Below are positions 1-8,457 of a stretch of DNA of 64,000 nucleotides, one piece after another. The DNA lies in NCBI RefSeq assembly GCF_012940005.1, contig NZ_SPMX01000018.1, positions 62,001-126,000 of the forward strand. Reading direction: 5' to 3'. The DNA comes from Candidatus Accumulibacter contiguus. Lineage in GTDB: Bacteria > Pseudomonadota > Gammaproteobacteria > Burkholderiales > Rhodocyclaceae. Below the pieces are notes generated by a model. The model saw nothing but the letters and a program-made list of their open reading frames with translations. It was not told the DNA's origin and did no database searches. Position numbers and translations under genes: made by a program. Positions within the stretch are counted from its first letter, which is position 1. Every line of letters begins with the position of its first letter.

Positions 1-7
1 TCAGGGC

Positions 8-1264
8 TCATCGGGTCGTCCTGGGTGTGCGGGAGTAGCCGATATTATGCGCTGCATTGAACTCGGTCCAGATCATGTGCTCGCGCAGCACGTCGTACTG
101 ATCCTGCTGGATCATGCCGCTCTCCCTGGCGTGATTGAGTCGCTGAGTGACCTCTTCCTGGATGGACGACCATAGGGGCTGCATCTTCGCCCATACCTCC
201 GGTCCCCAGAGTTCGCCAGGCGGACGCGCCAGGCGATAACGATAGAGCCGGTCGACGACGTGCATTTCTGCCAGGTCGTGCCAGATGGCCAAGTGCACAT
301 CTTCCACCGAAAAGGACTGCGGAACACCGGGGTGATTGTGCAGCAAGACCTGCCCCGGCAGTTGTTCCAGCTCGTCCGGAGAAAGCTCGACGGCACTGGC
401 ATTGCCGGTCTTGTGCAGCCTCTGCTGGCCGGCGGCGTTGAAAACGAACAGGTGTTCTACCTGCGCTCCGGCGATGCGCTCGGCCGCCTGGTCGAGGGTG
501 TCGTCGAGCGTGCGGCGTTCGGCGAGCCTCTCCGCATCCCCCGCCAGCGCCCGCCCGATCGGTCCCGGAAGCGTCGCCACCTTGCCCGTCACCAGCGCCT
601 TGAGTTCGTCGGCGACGCTGGCGCCGGGGGTATAGGCGAAGCCGCGGTCGATGCCCTCTGTATCCCCGGCGGCGGGCGCGTTGGCCGGGCCACGGCCTTC
701 GGCGATGGCGCGCAGGTAGTCGCGCTTGGAGACGGCCGTGATTCGACAGTGGCAGCCCCAGCCGTTAGGCGGAAAATGCGCCTTCCAGAACTCGTGATCA
801 TGCGACAGCGTCAGGCCGTTCCAGGACTGATGCAGCGGCCGCGGGTGCAGGATGCCGTCGGCGTGCTTGTACTGCCAATAGGGCAGGATCTTGAGCAGAC
901 CGGGGCTGGTGAGCTGCTGGTATTGTCCGGCGGCATAGCTAGTCGCCATATTGGTCTGGTAGATCACCTTGGTCCGCCAGGCAACACCTGCCTGGCTTCC
1001 CTCGCCGGTCCACCCGGTCCAGCCGTGGCGGGCCACGATTTCCTTGAAATCCTTGCGGAAAACGTTCAGTCCGACGCCGCTTTCGCGGGTTTTGAGGATG
1101 GCGGCATTAAGATCGGCGAGCAGGTCGGCGGCCTGCGCGCCGGCGACAATGAATGATTTGTCGTGCTCGGCTTCGAGAATGTCATCCCAGCGCTGGGTCG
1201 AAAGATTGAGCTTGCGCCGGAAGAACTCGAGCTGCTCCGCGAAGGGCTGGTGATACGTACTCAT
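8..1264 (-). CDS. phage head morphogenesis protein, Mu gpF-like, with C-terminal JAMM-like domain
   Basis: A 418-residue minor head protein acting in capsid assembly next to the portal. The N-terminal 200 residues carry the SPP1 gp7/Mu gpF pattern, including HPRPLHQSWNG (about 140-150) and the closing motif PPNGWGCHCRI (about 165-175). The C-terminal part has HNHP at 309-312 followed by S319 and D322, with a glutamate at 270. This matches the HxHP-x6-SxxD signature of JAB/JAMM metal-dependent peptidases. The start ATG at 1264 overlaps the stop of the upstream small gene; a start at 1285 is possible but would overlap more. It is the last gene seen in the leftward late operon. The head role is secure by family; the JAMM activity is inferred. 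Confidence 0.88.
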   Translation of the reverse strand: MSTYHQPFAEQLEFFRRKLNLSTQRWDDILEAEHDKSFIVAGAQAADLLADLNAAILKTRESGVGLNVFRKDFKEIVARHGWTGWTGEGSQAGVAWRTKVIYQTNMATSYAAGQYQQLTSPGLLKILPYWQYKHADGILHPRPLHQSWNGLTLSHDHEFWKAHFPPNGWGCHCRITAVSKRDYLRAIAEGRGPANAPAAGDTEGIDRGFAYTPGASVADELKALVTGKVATLPGPIGRALAGDAERLAERRTLDDTLDQAAERIAGAQVEHLFVFNAAGQQRLHKTGNASAVELSPDELEQLPGQVLLHNHPGVPQSFSVEDVHLAIWHDLAEMHVVDRLYRYRLARPPGELWGPEVWAKMQPLWSSIQEEVTQRLNHARESGMIQQDQYDVLREHMIWTEFNAAHNIGYSRTPRTTR

Positions 1265-1464
1265 CCTTTTTCGACCGGCTGCCATGTGGCGCCGTCCCAG
1301 AATTTCAGCAGGTTTCCGCGGTCATCGCAAACGCGGCCGGCGATGTGCTCCCGGTAAATTGCGCCGATCCGACGGTCCTTTTTAGCGCCTTCGCGGATCA
1401 TGCCCATCGTCACCTGGTTGCGCGGAAACTTCGCCCAGGCCATCGGATCGGAAGGGCCGATCAT
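1261..1464 (-). CDS. small phage protein between portal and gpF
   Basis: A 67-residue basic protein beginning MIGPSDPMAW and ending WQPVEKG. Its ATG overlaps the stop of the portal gene and its stop overlaps the gpF start, so it is translationally coupled in the packaging operon. I do not recognise a family. The tight junctions on both sides are the main argument that it is real. A role in head assembly is only suggested by position. Confidence 0.65.
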   Translation of the reverse strand: MIGPSDPMAWAKFPRNQVTMGMIREGAKKDRRIGAIYREHIAGRVCDDRGNLLKFWDGATWQPVEKG

Positions 1465-3068
1465 TGCGCGTGACCCTGCCGATCCCTGGTCGCCTCCTCC
1501 TGCACATCGGCGATGCCGGCCAGCGCGGCCACCGCCAATCCTTGCGCGAGGACGGCACGCAGATCGGCGAGCGGCAGGCCGGCGTAGGCGGTGAGGATCA
1601 TTTGTTGCAGCTCCTCGAGGCTGCTGGCGGCATGGACGATCGACTCCAGATGGTCGATGACCGCCTGCCAGGCGTCTCCGGCCTCGATGGCGAGGCGATC
1701 GGCCAGCGCGATCGCGGGGGGCGGGTCTCCATCCCCGGATACCTGCGGCGACTGCGCAGCGAGCGCGGCACGGGTGGCGGCGGACAAGCCCGGCGTCGCC
1801 CCGCCGTCCAGAACGGGCGGCTTCGCGACGAGCACCTCCTCTCCCTCTTGCGGCGCCGGAATATGCAGCTTCTCGCGCACCCAGATGGCCGGAATCTCCA
1901 TCATGGGCGCCAACTTGGAAAGCGAATCCGCGTACGAGACCAGATCCTCGGGCTGCGATACATCGAATACCAGCCGCGGACAACGCCGCAGGTTATCGAT
2001 CCCGCCTCGATTGAGCGAGAGCAAGGGATACACCAGATTGCAGGTCAGGGTCCCCGCCACCTGTCGGGCATCCGCCTCCAGGATTTCGTGTCGAACCGAA
2101 TCGTGAACCTTCCCCAGGGCATTCGTCGACGTCTTCCCATCCGCCTGGCTGGTCAGCGTCGCGCCCAGGAGGCATTTGCTGACCGATTTATCCGCCCAAT
2201 CGATCATGGACAAGTGCATCTGGTCGCCAGCGGTCGCCGCGACCTTCATCAGCTCGACGCTCATATCCGCCGGCATGATCGCCCGCGCATCGTGTCCAAG
2301 TGCCGTCACTGCGGCCAACAAGCTCGACTTCTCCGCCTCGGAAGCCCCGTTAAAGTACTTTCCGACGATCATCGGCAATCCATACGTTTCGAGAAACTCC
2401 GCAAAGTCCCCGATCGCGTAGCTCTTGTACAAGAACGGCCAAACCAGCACCCTATGCAATCCCAGGCGACCCAGATACCCGGTTTTCGCCTTCCCGTGCT
2501 GATGCAATATCCAGCCAAACGGGAGCAATTCCTGCCCTGCTGCGCCATCTCTCAAAACGATCGACGAACGGTCGCGCGATAGCTGAAACCACTCCTGCGG
2601 CCGCGGATGGAAATTTGGCAACAACTCCGATCCCACTTTGCTCCAAGCCAACTCGATCGCAGCAAAACCGTGTCCCACGCCATCCATGCACGCCAGCAGC
2701 AGGTCCTCGAAATCGTCCATCCCATCCTCGATCGCCTCCTTGCACCACGCAGCAGAGGATTTTTCCGACGCGGTCGCATTCCTCGGCGGAACGATATCCC
2801 AACTGACCCCCAACAGGGCCATTTTGCGCTTGTTCATTTCCGCCATCAGGTGCGCATCACGTTCCTCCATATCGGAAAACAGGCGATGCTGATGAAAAAG
2901 ATCCCCGGAATCGGCGTACCGCAAGACGCTCGCGATGCTGGCCGGGGAGATTCCCCCGAGCATCGGCACCAGGAACGGGTTGGCCAGCGTCTGAATCCGG
3001 CTGGTCTGCGGATCACGCAGCATTCCCACATCGATGGGAGAACCGTACTGATCGACAATTCTGCTCAT
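1461..3068 (-). CDS. phage portal protein, DUF935 (Mu gp29-like)
   Basis: A 535-residue protein with the DUF935 layout of Mu gp29, the portal ring through which DNA enters the head. It begins MSRIVDQYGSPID and contains the family stretch with LMAEMNKRKMALLG (about 75-90), which precedes the clip and stem regions. The C-terminal hundred residues are Ala- and Glu-rich. I chose ATG 3068, which overlaps the end of the terminase gene, over an upstream start that would extend further into it. The order terminase, portal, gpF is the same as in Mu. Confidence 0.9.
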   Translation of the reverse strand: MSRIVDQYGSPIDVGMLRDPQTSRIQTLANPFLVPMLGGISPASIASVLRYADSGDLFHQHRLFSDMEERDAHLMAEMNKRKMALLGVSWDIVPPRNATASEKSSAAWCKEAIEDGMDDFEDLLLACMDGVGHGFAAIELAWSKVGSELLPNFHPRPQEWFQLSRDRSSIVLRDGAAGQELLPFGWILHQHGKAKTGYLGRLGLHRVLVWPFLYKSYAIGDFAEFLETYGLPMIVGKYFNGASEAEKSSLLAAVTALGHDARAIMPADMSVELMKVAATAGDQMHLSMIDWADKSVSKCLLGATLTSQADGKTSTNALGKVHDSVRHEILEADARQVAGTLTCNLVYPLLSLNRGGIDNLRRCPRLVFDVSQPEDLVSYADSLSKLAPMMEIPAIWVREKLHIPAPQEGEEVLVAKPPVLDGGATPGLSAATRAALAAQSPQVSGDGDPPPAIALADRLAIEAGDAWQAVIDHLESIVHAASSLEELQQMILTAYAGLPLADLRAVLAQGLAVAALAGIADVQEEATRDRQGHAQ

Positions 3069-4633
3069 AGCATGTGCCTCGAAGGAACGAAGGATTCCTC
3101 GGCGTCTCCCCATCCGCGCCGGGGAACCGACTCGAAACCGTCGCAACGGCCCGGCAGCGATTCGCAGCGCAATGCGTAGTTGCCCAGGAAGAGAGAAATC
3201 GCAAAGTCCCCGTGCCGCTGTTGCGTCGATCCGGACGAATTCCCGGCTCGTTGCGTCGGCACACTGGGCAACTTCGGCACGCCGTTGATTCGCCGGAGCG
3301 CCCGCAGATCATCCCGGCAGGCATCGTCGCGGGGGAGTCCGTCGAGCGTCGCATCCTCCAGCGACGCCTTGAACCTCGCCATTTCCGCCAGATAGAACGC
3401 CTCGGACAGCTTGACCTGCTCGATGCGCGAAACGCCGTAGCGATCCGCCGCGAATTCGGCCAACGCCGCCCCATTGCCGCCTGCATCCATCGCCCCGCGG
3501 CGCATCCTGGGCACCCGATCGATGACGAACGACAGCACTTGCTCCTGCTGCCGGAACGGACCGTTGCCCAGTTCCACAATGATTTTCGGTCGCTGCACCA
3601 GGTCCTGCCCCTCCTCGATCACCGTCAGCACCGTCAGATCCGAGATCCGCGCGAAATCCAGCCCGAATCCGTGCCAGCGCTCGGCATCCAGATCGTCCAG
3701 CACTGGCGCCAGCACCTCCCTGCACCACTCCAGCACATCGCGCGCCCGCTGCGGCTCCGGGAGCAGCCCGAACGACGGATCAAACTGGCGCCGCAGCAAC
3801 GCCGGGCCGGCTTCACCCGGGCGCACCATGCGCGATTCGATCAGCGCCAGCGGAAGGAACGCCCCGCCGCCCTCGCTCGGCACCACGTCGAGTTCCTCGG
3901 CCGCCGTATCGCCGTACATCGCATAGATCTTCTCGACCCACGCCGCTTCCGTCTTGTCCTGGAGCCGCTCGCCCTGGATCAGCGCCACCCGCTGATACAG
4001 CCCCTGCGCCACCGCCTCGCGGAAAGTCGTGCGATGCAGGGAATACCCCAACCGGCCCGCACGGATGTCCTCGACGATCTCGTTGAACGGATTGCTGGCG
4101 CCGTTATGCGAACTCAGCAGGCGCACCTTGCCGCCCCAGATCAGCATCGCCAGTGCCGCCTTCATCAGCCCCGGCAGATCATCGTGGAACGCCGCCTCAT
4201 CGATCGTCACCCGCCCCTGCTTGCCGCGAATCGACCGCGGCCGGCTCGACAGCGCCAGAATCTTTTTCCCCGACGCGAAATCGATCCGGAATGCCTTGAT
4301 GTCGCGTTCCTCGTCTACATACACCACTTCCCCGAGCCACGACACCGCGAAGGAAAATGCCTTTGCCCACATCGCGCAGTCGTCGACGTACTCCCGAGTC
4401 ATGTCCTCGCTGTAGCCGATGTACAGCGCGTCCTGACCGCCCTCGGCGGCCGCCGTCAGCACCGCTTGCGACGCATCGCACCACGACGCGCCGATCCGCC
4501 TGGACTTCTCCCAGACCGCCACCTCGGCGGAATCCGCCACCCAGGCCTGCTGATACGGCAGCAACACGGCCGGCGTGGCCGGCCCCGGAGCTGCGGTCCG
4601 CATTCTTGGCCGTCCGGCCGGACGGCCGGTCAT
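3065..4633 (-). CDS. terminase large subunit (Mu gp28-like)
   Basis: A 522-residue packaging ATPase/nuclease. The ATPase part has an atypical P-loop region around VWEKSRRIGASWCDA (about 40-55) and a Walker B-type segment GRVTIDEAAFHDD (about 140-150). The C-terminal nuclease part begins near GFGLDFARISDLTVLTV, whose aspartates fit the first acidic residues of an RNase H-fold nuclease. It would cut and pump DNA into the prohead by a headful mechanism, as for Mu. The start ATG at 4633 overlaps the stop of the gp27-like gene, which supports the choice. Confidence 0.92.
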   Translation of the reverse strand: MTGRPAGRPRMRTAAPGPATPAVLLPYQQAWVADSAEVAVWEKSRRIGASWCDASQAVLTAAAEGGQDALYIGYSEDMTREYVDDCAMWAKAFSFAVSWLGEVVYVDEERDIKAFRIDFASGKKILALSSRPRSIRGKQGRVTIDEAAFHDDLPGLMKAALAMLIWGGKVRLLSSHNGASNPFNEIVEDIRAGRLGYSLHRTTFREAVAQGLYQRVALIQGERLQDKTEAAWVEKIYAMYGDTAAEELDVVPSEGGGAFLPLALIESRMVRPGEAGPALLRRQFDPSFGLLPEPQRARDVLEWCREVLAPVLDDLDAERWHGFGLDFARISDLTVLTVIEEGQDLVQRPKIIVELGNGPFRQQEQVLSFVIDRVPRMRRGAMDAGGNGAALAEFAADRYGVSRIEQVKLSEAFYLAEMARFKASLEDATLDGLPRDDACRDDLRALRRINGVPKLPSVPTQRAGNSSGSTQQRHGDFAISLFLGNYALRCESLPGRCDGFESVPRRGWGDAEESFVPSRHML

Positions 4634-5172
4634 GCCGTAATCCCGAGAATCTCTCGGCGGATCACCTCGACGGTATCGGGCGTCAGCCCCCCCCGCCGCG
4701 CAGCTTGTTCACAGGCATCGGCCGCCGCCTGGCACTTCGCTTTCAGTTCCTCCTGCCATTTGCTCAGCGCCACCTGCAGGCGGCCCACGTCCGAATGCGC
4801 CCGTGCCACCATCGAAATCGACTTCGCCGCTTCGGCCGGGTCCGAATCTGCCGTGCGCAGGGCGATCGAGATGCGCAGCAGCTGCTCCTGCAGAATGCCA
4901 CTCGTCGCTGCCAGCACCTCGCCTTCGTCGCCATCGTTCTTCACCGCCCGGGCAAGCGCCCGCGTCCGCCGAACGTCGGCCATCGCATCCTCGAAATCCG
5001 CCTCCAGCGCGGAGCCGTGGCGATGGATGGCACTCTTGCTGATCTCGAATCCCTGCTCGCGCAACCACCTCGCCAAGCCTTCGTACCCGCTGAAATTCGA
5101 CTCCACCAGGCGGCGATTCAGTTCGTCCCGGACATCTTCCGGGAGCATCGATACCGACGATCGAGAGGCCAT
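4630..5172 (-). CDS. DUF3486 protein (Mu gp27-like, probable small terminase component)
   Basis: A 180-residue protein starting MASRSSVSMLPEDVRDELNR. The N-terminal 60 residues resemble a helix-turn-helix (DELNRRLVESNFSGYEGLARWL) followed by KSAIHRHG, the DUF3486 pattern of Mu gp27. A good ribosome site (GGGGAG) precedes the ATG. The rest is helical and charged. Position directly before the large terminase, with a 4-base overlap, supports a DNA-recognition role in packaging; that role is inferred from the family. Confidence 0.85.
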   Translation of the reverse strand: MASRSSVSMLPEDVRDELNRRLVESNFSGYEGLARWLREQGFEISKSAIHRHGSALEADFEDAMADVRRTRALARAVKNDGDEGEVLAATSGILQEQLLRISIALRTADSDPAEAAKSISMVARAHSDVGRLQVALSKWQEELKAKCQAAADACEQAARRGGLTPDTVEVIRREILGITA

Positions 5173-5173
5173 C

Positions 5174-5494
5174 TCATCTCCCCGGAAGCGGTCTGGCGAT
5201 TCCCGGCACGATCGATCTCCCCGCGGCCACGTCCAGCCCGCTCTCGGTGATCGTCGCCAGCGTCACCCCCAGCTCGCCGCCAGCGCGCTGGGTAACGACC
5301 AGTCCCGATTCGTTCAGTCCGGCCAGAATCGTGCGCAGCACCGCATGCGAGCAGCTCAGCCCATGGCTGACCAGGTGCGTATGCAACAACCCATCCGTCG
5401 CCGTATATTCCGGCGCATCGGCCAGGCAGCGCAGCGTTTCGAGGCGACATTCCTGGCGCACCCGTTCGGCGAAGTCCATTTTCGGTTCAAACAT
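5174..5494 (-). CDS. Mu gp26-like phage protein
   Basis: A 106-residue protein with a winged-helix-like pattern: TDGLLHTHLVSHGLSCSHAV followed by LAGLNESGLVVTQRAGG and a C-terminal TESGLDVAAG. This resembles the conserved small protein next to gp27 in many Mu-like phages. It sits 1 base from the gp27-like gene. Its biochemical role is unknown; DNA binding is a guess from the fold-like pattern. Confidence 0.7.
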   Translation of the reverse strand: MFEPKMDFAERVRQECRLETLRCLADAPEYTATDGLLHTHLVSHGLSCSHAVLRTILAGLNESGLVVTQRAGGELGVTLATITESGLDVAAGRSIVPGIARPLPGR

Positions 5495-5903
5495 GGGTTC
5501 CCTTGTCCAGCAAGTATTGGTTGATCATCTGTATGGTGTTCTGCAGAGAATGCACCGTCCCGCTCAACTGGTTGGCGATATCCGATACATTGCCAATCGC
5601 CTCGTACAATCGCGCCAGATCGACACGCGTCGGGGTGTCTGAAATTCTTGTCCTCATGTCTTGCATGTGATCATCCACCCGCCTGCGCCGGCCTTCCAGA
5701 TCTGCGCGAACCGCGGCAAACTCGGTGTTGATCGCACTCCTCAACGCCCCGATATCCGCGTTCACCGTCGATCGTAATTGCACGATCGCCTCCTGCGTCA
5801 CCTTGTTTCTCCGGTCCCAGATCGTGAAACCCGTATGGCAAGTCACCACGATCAGCAGAGAGAAATCGATCCAGTTCCGGATCATCGTCAGTTCATCGAG
5901 CAT
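5487..5903 (-). CDS. DUF2730-type membrane-anchored coiled-coil phage protein
   Basis: A 138-residue protein with one hydrophobic segment near residues 10-25 (WIDFSLLIVVTCHTGFTIW), then a long helical, charged region with heptad-like spacing. This is the layout of DUF2730 (Mu gp25-like) proteins. ATG 5903 was chosen because it puts the membrane segment at the N terminus; upstream codons do not look coding. It overlaps the next gene by 8 bases. Function is unknown. Confidence 0.7.
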   Translation of the reverse strand: MLDELTMIRNWIDFSLLIVVTCHTGFTIWDRRNKVTQEAIVQLRSTVNADIGALRSAINTEFAAVRADLEGRRRRVDDHMQDMRTRISDTPTRVDLARLYEAIGNVSDIANQLSGTVHSLQNTIQMINQYLLDKGTHV

Positions 5904-6123
5904 GCCTTTTGCTTTCCTGAAATTGTTGACAGTCGATGCATCGCGTGACCCCAGGGTAGGCCGATCGGCGTAATTCCGGGATCGGATCACCGCAATTGAC
6001 GCACACCAGCGCCGAATCCTCAACCGTCCGGCCGGTCAGACCAGCCCGACGCTGCTGTTCGAACAACGAGTCAAACAGCATCTCGGCTGCGCGCTCCGTC
6101 GCTCGGTCGTACACGTCGCTCAT
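5893..6123 (-). CDS. TraR/DksA-type zinc-finger protein
   Basis: A 76-residue protein with a four-cysteine zinc finger: CVNCGDPIP then CIDCQQFQE near the C terminus. This is the pattern of the short phage/plasmid TraR branch of the DksA family, which binds the secondary channel of host RNA polymerase and mimics DksA with ppGpp. It is the usual length for TraR-like proteins and has an N-terminal helix. Mu-like phages commonly carry it in this position. It may tune host transcription during late expression. Confidence 0.85.
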   Translation of the reverse strand: MSDVYDRATERAAEMLFDSLFEQQRRAGLTGRTVEDSALVCVNCGDPIPELRRSAYPGVTRCIDCQQFQESKRHAR

Positions 6124-6431
6124 GCCATCCGCACCGGTAAACTCGCCGCGCGTACCAGGATTCGCCCGCTCGAAAACGTTGCGACGCAGCGCAGCCGGTA
6201 GTTCACGCCGTCCAGGCCCGCGTGGAAAGGCTGCAGCACCGAGCTGCCGCTGATGGTCGGTGTGCCGTTGAGCACCGCCGCCGGATCAGGGTCGACACCG
6301 GAGAGCACGCTGCAGCTCACGCTCATGCCGGTGATGGTCTCGCCGGCCTGAACCTCGTTCGCGTAGTAGAACTCGGCGACGAGGGCTTCTTCCGGGTCTT
6401 TCGCCGGCCAGGCCGATCTCAGGGAAGACAT
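6120..6431 (-). CDS. phage protein, probable particle-surface accessory
   Basis: A 103-residue, beta-rich protein starting MSSLRSAWPAKDPEEALVAE. The run TITGMSVSCSVLSGVDPD followed by VLNGTPTISGSSV looks like an Ig-like strand pattern. It lies between the LamG/repeat protein and the DksA-type gene, overlapping the latter by 4 bases. No precise family is recognised. A structural or adhesion role is inferred from the neighbours. Confidence 0.6.
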   Translation of the reverse strand: MSSLRSAWPAKDPEEALVAEFYYANEVQAGETITGMSVSCSVLSGVDPDPAAVLNGTPTISGSSVLQPFHAGLDGVNYRLRCVATFSSGRILVRAASLPVRMA

Positions 6432-7822
6432 GCCCGATAGCTCCTGGTAAACCCCGATGCGCGGTATCTCGGGTCGGCGATCCAGCCAATCCCCGAGTCA
6501 CTCATCAGCACAGCGATCGCCAGCGCCGACAGGACCGCCGCCGCCGATAACCGGATCTGCGTGGACAGCGTGCCAGTGGCGATCACCTGCGCGACGGCGG
6601 CGGCGGACAGGCCACCGCTGACGATCAGGTCGCCAGTGGCGTTGCAGACGGCCACGGCGGCTCCGGAGAGCCGGATGGCCGTCGTCAGCCCGCCCGCGCC
6701 GGTCACGAAGGCGGTGGCGTTGCCGGCGATCGGAATGCCGGTGGTCAGCGTGCCGGTGGCGGTCGCCGAAGCGATCGCTCCGCCGGATAATCCCTGCGGA
6801 GCCGTGGTGAGTCCAGCACTGGCCAGCGCCTGCATCACGGCGGCTCCGGACAGTCGGATCTGCGTGGTCAGCGCGCCCGTAGCGCCGGCCTGCGCGAGAG
6901 CGGCGCCGGAAAGCTGGAGGGTGGTGGTCAACACGCCGGACGCGACCGACACCGAGGCGGCGCTGCCCGATAGCGGGATCTGGGTGGTCAGCGATCCGCT
7001 GCCCGTGACCTGCACGACCGCGGCCCCGGAAAGTGGGATGCCGGTGGTCAGCGATCCAGAGGCGGATGCCTGCCCGGTGGCGGACCCCGCCAGTCCGGCG
7101 GAAGCTTCGGTCGGCTGATCGATCCACAGACCAGCACTCTCGAACAGATCCCACGGGTTGCGCGTGAATGCGCGCTTCTCCCCAACCGTCAGAAACCGGT
7201 TCCAGATCGCAACCAGCAGCACCCTGGCAGTAGTCGCCGTGATATCCGGGTTGTTGAGATAATACCCGGCAGTAGTCAGAGAGGGTCCCGCGGCACCGGC
7301 CTTTCCGAGGATCTCCCCGTTCACAAGCGTGTCGATATCGGCGCCGTTGGCATGGCTGCCGATGAACGTATGGAATTTGCCATACGCCGACGATACGGAT
7401 ATTGCCCGGGAGCTGTTGCTTACGGTCGATTGCATCCCCATCCATCCGTTATTCACGATATAGCCGATCTGGATGTTTCTGGTGCCATCGAACAGCCGGA
7501 TGACAGGCCCGACCGCAGACGTGCCGTCCGGAATCACGATCGCGGCCAGGGTATACGTACCGCTCAGGTCGGGCAGATTGGGCGGCATTCCGCCCATGTC
7601 GATCACCGTGGAAGCGGTGCCGTCCAGGCTCCAGGATTTTCCCTTGGACGTGAGCGCATGACGAATCCCCGCCGACGCCCCGACCCGTCCGCTGACCAGG
7701 TCTCTGAGCCCGCAGCCGGGACAGATCAGCGACACCAGTCCTCGCGTCAGCGGATTACGTTGATTGATCCCGACCGCACCGACGGGTTGGACGATGCGAT
7801 TGGTGGAGAGAATCAGCGGCAT
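6419..7822 (-). CDS. LamG-like surface protein with about ten 20-residue repeats
   Basis: A 467-residue protein. The N-terminal 230 residues look like a concanavalin/LamG fold (for example SWSLDGTASTVIDMGG and TYTLAAIVIPDGTSA), ending in the common junction NPWDLFESAG. From about residue 250 to 450 follow roughly ten tandem repeats of 20 residues, each near LSGAAVAQATGTLTTQIR. They are followed by ADPRYRASGFTRSYRA, a tail often seen in phage surface proteins. ATG 7822 gives a clean N terminus; longer starts add an unlikely Pro/Ser/Arg-rich leader. Carbohydrate or host-surface binding is inferred. Confidence 0.72.
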   Translation of the reverse strand: MPLILSTNRIVQPVGAVGINQRNPLTRGLVSLICPGCGLRDLVSGRVGASAGIRHALTSKGKSWSLDGTASTVIDMGGMPPNLPDLSGTYTLAAIVIPDGTSAVGPVIRLFDGTRNIQIGYIVNNGWMGMQSTVSNSSRAISVSSAYGKFHTFIGSHANGADIDTLVNGEILGKAGAAGPSLTTAGYYLNNPDITATTARVLLVAIWNRFLTVGEKRAFTRNPWDLFESAGLWIDQPTEASAGLAGSATGQASASGSLTTGIPLSGAAVVQVTGSGSLTTQIPLSGSAASVSVASGVLTTTLQLSGAALAQAGATGALTTQIRLSGAAVMQALASAGLTTAPQGLSGGAIASATATGTLTTGIPIAGNATAFVTGAGGLTTAIRLSGAAVAVCNATGDLIVSGGLSAAAVAQVIATGTLSTQIRLSAAAVLSALAIAVLMSDSGIGWIADPRYRASGFTRSYRACLP

Positions 7823-7823
7823 G

Positions 7824-8453
7824 CTAGGCGGTATTGGCGCTGTCCGCCGTGACCAGCCAGGCGATACAATCCACCGTCTGCCCGGATGCGGCACTGGCGG
7901 TATCGACGACCAGCCGCACCCGCACTTGCCCGGACACATCGAACGGAATGGCGAATACCTCGGCCAGGTCGGTGACATCGATCCCGTTGGTATGCCCACG
8001 AGTCAGCGCTTCTTCGAGGCTCAGCGTATTCGAAGACGTCGATTTCGCACGGCACCACTCGCTGTTTGCCGGGGTACCCGTCTCGCGCAGATAGACCAAA
8101 TCGCCGGCAGTAAAGCCGGTGGCGCTGGTCAGGGTGAATGAGGTATCCCCGGCGTCGCACGCGGCGTCGTTCAGCGTGGTCTTGCTGGCGGCGGTGCTCC
8201 CATTGGCCGACTGCCATTCATACAGGGGGGCCCACTCGTCGTTTCCGCTGGTTTTCGCGGACCCGTCAATCCGGAATCGGACATTATTGGTCAGCGCGTT
8301 GGCGATGGTCCGGCCCATTTTGACGTACGCCGTGGCAGGTCCGAGCTTGGTGGAGACATCCACCGCGCTACCGACGGTAATCGTCGCCGTGGCGCATTGG
8401 GTATGCGCCAGCAGGACGCTGCCGGCGGTCTTGTTCAGGGTGGTGGTGGTCAT
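7824..8453 (-). CDS. phage structural protein of unknown function
   Basis: A 209-residue, Thr/Ala/Ser-rich, beta-type protein starting MTTTTLNKTAGSV. It contains a region resembling a phage beta-sandwich (DTSFTLTSATGFTAGDLVYL) and ends in VRVRLVVDTASAASGQTVD. It sits one base from the LamG protein in the same leftward operon. I do not recognise a defined family. The composition is typical of extracellular or virion-surface proteins. Confidence 0.6.
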   Translation of the reverse strand: MTTTTLNKTAGSVLLAHTQCATATITVGSAVDVSTKLGPATAYVKMGRTIANALTNNVRFRIDGSAKTSGNDEWAPLYEWQSANGSTAASKTTLNDAACDAGDTSFTLTSATGFTAGDLVYLRETGTPANSEWCRAKSTSSNTLSLEEALTRGHTNGIDVTDLAEVFAIPFDVSGQVRVRLVVDTASAASGQTVDCIAWLVTADSANTA

Positions 8454-8457
8454 GGAA

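Noticed and set aside
3074-5524. A long plus-strand frame (816 residues) opposite terminase and gp27
   Set aside because: Arg/His/Gln-rich shadow of the minus-strand packaging genes, which carry clear motifs.
6500-7110. Regular 60-base periodicity that could suggest a CRISPR array
   Set aside because: The repeats are in frame in a surface protein, diverge between copies, and have no constant repeat with unique spacers.
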